The notes under the pieces are model-generated. The model worked only from the letters and a program-made list of their open reading frames with translations. It searched no databases and was not told where the DNA came from. Positions 58,981 to 64,000 of a stretch of 64,000 nt of DNA are shown one piece after another. Within the stretch, counting starts at the first letter, position 1; each line of letters starts with the position of its first letter. The stretch spans positions 8,776,471 through 8,840,470 of the forward strand of contig OY987247.1 of NCBI GenBank assembly GCA_963920765.1, written 5' to 3'. Position numbers and translations under genes: made by a program. Source of the stretch: Ulota crispa. Lineage: Eukaryota > Streptophyta > Bryopsida > Orthotrichales > Orthotrichaceae.

Positions 58981-61248
58981 TTAAAGCTTGCTCAAAAGGT
59001 GAAAAAGACTCACATATTTATTTCTTCTCCATTTGGAGTAATAACTTTCAATGCTATCTTTTATGTGGTTTTAGAACTTCAAACATTTACAAATCCAATT
59101 CAATGGAAAAGGGGCACATTTTTTTGATAAACTGTTGCAAAAATGAATCACTTTCGTTGTTGTTAAAAAAATCTGGAGCTTGCTAATGATTGATAAAATC
59201 ATTGTATGATTCTACGCTGACAAACCGAAATAATGAATCCTTATTTTATACAGTCATTGACTATATGATATTAAAAGTTCGATTGTATTGTATTGGAAAC
59301 TTGGTTGAAAGTCATTTTCCTTCTAAGCCCAAAAATTGATCAATTGAAGCACAACCTCGTTTATTAGTCAGTTTTGGATACGGTTAGTTTGGTACCTAAC
59401 TTACATGAGAATCATCACAAACATAGAGTTGACAGGAGCATTTGTGGTACAAAATAAATTCTTATAGTTTTTTTATAAGTTTCTAACAATTCACACAAGA
59501 ATAAGGTCATAATCGAGCATTCATTTTAGTCACTGGAGACAACAACAAAAAAGGTTGAATTATAAAATAAAAAATTTATAAAAAGTTGAAAATTCAAAAA
59601 ATACAAAAAAAATCATGACATTGGATCCAAAATTATATAGTGCAAACAACATATCATTTGTATGATAATAAAGTTTTTAAAGTATTATTTGCAAGATATG
59701 GAGTTTCAAAATTTGGTTTTTTCAACAAATGTATAAAATGAACAATTACATCCATTACTTTTAACATGGATGGGAGTCATTAAAGTCTTGTAGTTGTGGC
59801 TTTAATTGTTGAAAGGCATAAGCTTTACTAGAGCATCTACCTTGGCAGGTGTTATATATATTTATTGATTTCATCATGCAATTGCACCTTGAATGCTTGC
59901 AATTGTAAGATTGATAGAGTGTTTTTAGTGTTGTCAAAAAGTCTTCATACTAAAAGATCATTGAGCAAGTTGAAGCTTTTACACAAATTTTACCTATAGG
60001 ATAGACAAGAGGGTAGAAGTAGTCAAAGTATCAAAAAACATTCATGAAAATCAAAAATAAATTGTAGCTGCCAAACTTAAGGTTTAACATGGTTTTGAAC
60101 ATGGGCAATAGAAGGAATTTTATGAATACTACACAAAGTTCTTGAAAGAGTACTAGTCTAAAAATTTCACACAATTTTGGGCCTACAAAGAAAGTAGAGA
60201 TCATTAAACTTCAAAATACAAGGTCCAAAAAAATTTCAAAATGTTGCCTAGAATGCCTAGAAGAGCCCAATTATTGTGGCTTGGATTGTCATAATTAAGG
60301 TAGATATACATACCACAATAATTGATATGTAAAGATGGTTATTGATTTTATTTTTATTGTTTGTAAGTGCATTATGAATCTTTTTTCTTCTAGAAATCCT
60401 CTCTTTTCATCCAATTATTACATACTTTTTAGCATGACCTAGAATTGTTTGGACACTAGTAAGTAGTTTTTGACATCAACACCTCAACATAAAAAGCATC
60501 ATAAACTATATGAAATTGCACCAATCAATGTGGCTCAAATTTAATATTTGTTTTACTAAATCTTCTATATGTTACTACTATAAGTGAACACAAAACATTT
60601 TTTTTTTCACAACCTAAATTGAACATCTTTTAAAATTAATAACAAAATCCATTATTAAATGTTTATTCAAAACCTCTTAGACTTTTTGGAGGGTGAAGAT
60701 GATATATTTGATGTGCCAATCACACCCATCAATTTGTGATTTTAATATCGATATTTACATTACCATCGTTCAAGTCCTTGCTTTCTATTTGCATGTACAA
60801 AAGTTAATCACAAATTTGATCCGATTTGGGAAGTTTTGTTTCATCACAGTCTAAAGTTGATATTGCAATAATTTGATTTACAAGACTCATTTTGGTCAAC
60901 AAAAGTTTTGAGTTTAAATTTTCTTTTATAATACAAGCACAACACATGTAATACAATAATTTTAGGTGCAAGCTATCTTATAGTAGTGATAAAGTGATAC
61001 TCATATACTCATATTTAATGGAACCTACATAACATCAATAGTTCTTAGATACACAATATAATGGAAAAGTGCAAACCAAACCAAATAGCAAGGTTAAATA
61101 TATAGGAGTGTGCAATATAAGAAGTGCAAAAGAATTTGCCAAATCAATGAGAAACTTTTGAATTTGTTTAAAAATAAATGAATAAAAAAGTGCAAAAAAA
61201 CATTGTAATGTAGATTGCTCACTGTTGCACAATAAGATTTGGATAAAA

Positions 61249-61360
61249 ACACTACCAAATGTTTGCACTTCTTCATAATAAGTAATGACAAGAAATTATT
61301 ATTCACACTACCATATGTTTGCACTTCTTTAAAGTAAGTAATGATAAGAAATTATTATTC
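61249..61360. repeat. Tandem duplication of 56 bp
   Basis: Two adjacent units starting ACACTACCAAATGTTTGCAC and ACACTACCATATGTTTGCAC, each ending AGAAATTATTATTC, with a handful of substitutions. Confidence 0.9.
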
Positions 61361-62115
61361 TCATGTGAAATAAGAGGCCAACGGACAAGTGAACATCAAA
61401 ATGCAAGTTGCATGTGACTATCAACATGTCAAATGTTGATAGGTGAGCACAACAACGCCAATTGTTGATATTAGGTGAACATGACACTTACCTAAATAAA
61501 TGCATGTGTCATATTCACTTGTGGGATATAAATAAAATTGCTTTGTGAACACAACACCTAAAACTTCTATTCACTAGTGGTAAGTGAAAACGTCCCTTAA
61601 CAAACATGGCACACATAGGCTTCTTTTCCATATTCCTTACGTAGATGGTGTTTGATAAATGTCACTTTTTTCATATGTGAACATTTTTAAGAACAAGCAA
61701 AAATTTACAAAAAATAGTATTCAATGAATAGCAAGTCATCATGTGGAATAATGAATATGGAATAGTGTGAGTTTTCAAACAATAAGAATTAATTGGTTGG
61801 TGTTTAGGACTTTGTTAATATATTGAATTTTTTTGCACAAATTAATAGCTTGAAAAATTCAGAGGGCAACAAAGAAGCTTTCAAGTCTCATTTTATGCTC
61901 AAAGCTTGGTAAAGAAAGAAAGTTCCATGTAACATAACGTTCAGTAGCGCTACCAGGGAGCGCCTCCCTCCAGATGAAATGGTGTGGAATATTTCACGTC
62001 CATCTTTAGCTATGGCGACACTTGGCTGAATTTGTCAAAGAGTTTATGAAAGAGAGGCTCAGTTTAGTGCACATACATCGATGTGAGGGCTAGCCATGTT
62101 AGAAAAATTATTAAA

Positions 62116-62160
62116 TTTATTTTTTATTTTTTATTTTTTATTTTTTATTTTTTATTTTTT
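62116..62160. repeat. (ATTTTTT)n simple repeat
   Basis: A run of 7-bp ATTTTTT units, almost perfect. Confidence 0.9.
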
Positions 62161-62360
62161 GTTTGTCAAATAAAATTCGTGGATGATACCTGGAGAGAGG
62201 GAAAGGCAGCCTCTCTTCAGGCTATTGAATGTTATGAAATTGTTTGCAACATCCGCTAATCAAAATGGAATTTTAGGCTAGTGGAGGATTTTTGGATTTT
62301 AGGTTTTAAAAAATTGCATTTTGTGTGACTTAGAAGTCTAATTTCAATACTTGTGTAAGG

Positions 62361-62383
62361 AAAAAAAAAAAAAAAAAAAAAAG
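62361..62383. repeat. Poly-A run of 23
   Basis: Uninterrupted A run after TTGTGTAAGG. No retroposed gene is recognisable upstream and no flanking duplication is evident. Confidence 0.9.
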
Positions 62384-62966
62384 CTGTGATTATCAGAGAG
62401 GCTCTTGTAAATGTAGATACTCTCAAAATACAAAATAGTCTGTGATTAATCCTTTGGTGTCCTCAATCATGCTCAAAAATCGAGGAAGTGTGAAAAGTTG
62501 TAAACTGCTGGATGCAAATTCTAGAAGATGAAAAGGGGGGTAGACAAAGTAACCGTATGATCTTAAAGCCATGCTTCATAGCAATTCAGATGACGAAGGA
62601 TTATTTTGAAACACGTAGTTGATTTGAAGATCATGAAATTTGATTGACCATGATTGGACGTTGACTTGCACAATTAGAGTGGTTCTTTTGGATTGCGCTT
62701 TAATTTCAAATGACCTCAGCTGTCTAGAATTTTTTTGAAAAATACAAATTATGGACCACATGTTTTCAAGAATAGTAAACGGTTTTGAAATGTTGAGATG
62801 CACTTACACTATGAAGAATGTAGAAGCTTTGTAGTGAGAAGCATATCATTTTGTGTCGAGAGGAAAGCTTTATTAAGCAGGTGGGCAGTGAACATTTGTT
62901 CTGACCAAAAAGCATAAAGAGGTTTATTTTCAAACTGCTTATATGTCCATGGCGTTGATTCAACGT

Positions 62967-64000
62967 TGTCTTCACGGAGATCTCTATATTATGTAGATAC
63001 TTGTTATTTATTTATATTTGTGTTGGTTTCAATAAATCAATAATTGAGACAAAAGAAGTGGTCATGGTGAGAACCACGATTTGGTGACAACGCAATAGCC
63101 ATAGATTCCAGTGGGCTGCGCCGTCTTGTCACATGCACAACTCAAAAGGGTAGGTAGCGGGTTAACTAGACTAATTTCCTGCTTCACTAGCTGCTAAACC
63201 GTGAGCCGCCATCACTGCTCGATGAATCCGATGGGATTCAAACCCGGATCGGCGGACGGCTAAAAACAACCGCTTCTCCAGCCAACCAAGTCCACGACTT
63301 GGCAATTGAAGACAAACGTTTGACGCTATTATGTGCTTACAAAGGTACGTGACCACTTTATGGTGGTGTTTATTTTGTAATTTAATCATTTTTATATGTT
63401 TATCTAGATGTTTTGAAAGGTTCATATATTTTACCTTTGTTTGAATAAAAAATATTAAGGATTTCGAAGTGAATGTGAAAGGTGTGAAAGAAAAAGGAGT
63501 TTGGCATTTATGATAGGATTAGGATGAAAGAGGGTATGAGCTGATGTGCCTCACTTCCTTATCTTAGATAGAGTCAAACTTAAGGAAGACAGATTCCTTA
63601 ATTGTTGAAAGTTAATATATAAGTGTTGATTAGAAGAAAGAAGAAATCTTGAAATTTTGATGTGAGAGAACTTTTTGTTTATACATGATTTAAAATTGAA
63701 ATTTAAAAGAGTTGTTTTTTGTATGATTACCTTTTCAAAATGAGTTTGCAAGTTTGATTTGAAATTGTGCTGCAAAAGTTATGAGTGTTTGAATTTTGGA
63801 TTCGAAAATCCAAACTATGAAGAAAAGCTGAGACTTTGACAAGCCATAGCTTATGATTTGTGTATCATTTTGCAACAAGATTTTGAAGAAGTATTTATCT
63901 TAGTCTTAGCTTTTCAAAAAGTTCTTAAACTCAAGATTTGAAGCTTAGAAGAGAAGGTTATGGAATTGTAAAGGATTGAAAGTGGCTGCTCTTTTGTTAA
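62967..64000 (+). repeat. Old LTR of the same retrotransposon family, cut by the window end
   Basis: From TGTCTTCACGGAG onward the sequence follows the LTR at 11830: AATACTTGTTATTTCTTTATA, the AATAAATCAAC segment, TTTGGTGACAACGCA, the tRNA-like segment and AAAGCCAAACTATGAAGAA. Differences are frequent and many are C-to-T or G-to-A, as in methylated, ageing elements. It may be a solo LTR or the 5' LTR of an element continuing outside. Confidence 0.9.

Larger units (their letters stand above)
57240..59170 (+). repeat. Diverged copy of the inverted-repeat family
   Basis: Aligns in the orientation of the left arm. CCCTACTTTGGAGTTGG at 57312 matches 28, CACCTTGGATTCACAAAT at 57460 matches 187, AGCTTGCTCAAAAGGTG at 58985 matches 924, and AATCCAATTCAATGG near 59092 matches 1035. 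It has been opened by two MITEs at 58002 and 58750. Confidence 0.72.
59171..62966. other. Intergenic, AT-rich, no gene seen
   Basis: No supported gene. It includes the 56-bp tandem duplication at 61249 and simple repeats at 62116 and 62361. A small less AT-rich patch lies at 61930-62050 (AGCGCTACCAGGGAGCGCC), a possible remnant of something I do not recognise. Confidence 0.45.

Overview
This is about 64 kb of AT-rich, repeat-dominated nuclear DNA, most likely from a plant (streptophyte). The evidence is a Ty3/gypsy LTR retrotransposon, a Stowaway-type element with CTCCCT termini and TA target sites, and three copies of an RWP-RK transcription-factor gene, a family of the green lineage. I cannot name the species. 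No rRNA, intact tRNA, CRISPR array or conventional multi-exon housekeeping gene was found.

Layout. Positions 1-2293 and 27290-29582 are two apparently identical arms of an inverted repeat. Between them, on the minus strand, lies a fossil single-frame gene of about 1,490 codons (23317 down to 8263). It has two C2H2-like fingers, a transposase-like middle, an AT-hook and an SH3/BAH-like tail. A young 10.6-kb LTR retrotransposon (11830-22402) splits it; the two LTRs are equal in length and nearly identical. An older, decayed LTR of the same family starts at 62967 and runs off the window.

From 30.7 to 32.9 kb and from 53.7 to 55.9 kb lie duplicated copies of a convergent unit: an RWP-RK gene whose 3' end faces a small gene that in one copy still begins with a clear signal peptide. 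Only the RWP-RK ORF at 31755-32870 is open. Two RWP-RK fossils stand head to head at 53.7-55.2 kb, and a third, solitary copy of the small gene sits at 47.9 kb.

The rest is mostly small DNA transposons. The most notable are five elements with CCCYT...AAGG-type inverted termini, each flanked by TTAA, the hallmark of piggyBac-type insertion; two sit in repeats whose homologous copies lack them. Others are hAT-type (8-bp duplications), Mutator-type (9-bp duplication), one Stowaway, and a run of four large foldback elements at 48.7-53.2 kb. The only complete protein machinery is the retrotransposon's Gag-protease and Pol. The short elements carry no transposase and would depend on enzymes encoded elsewhere.
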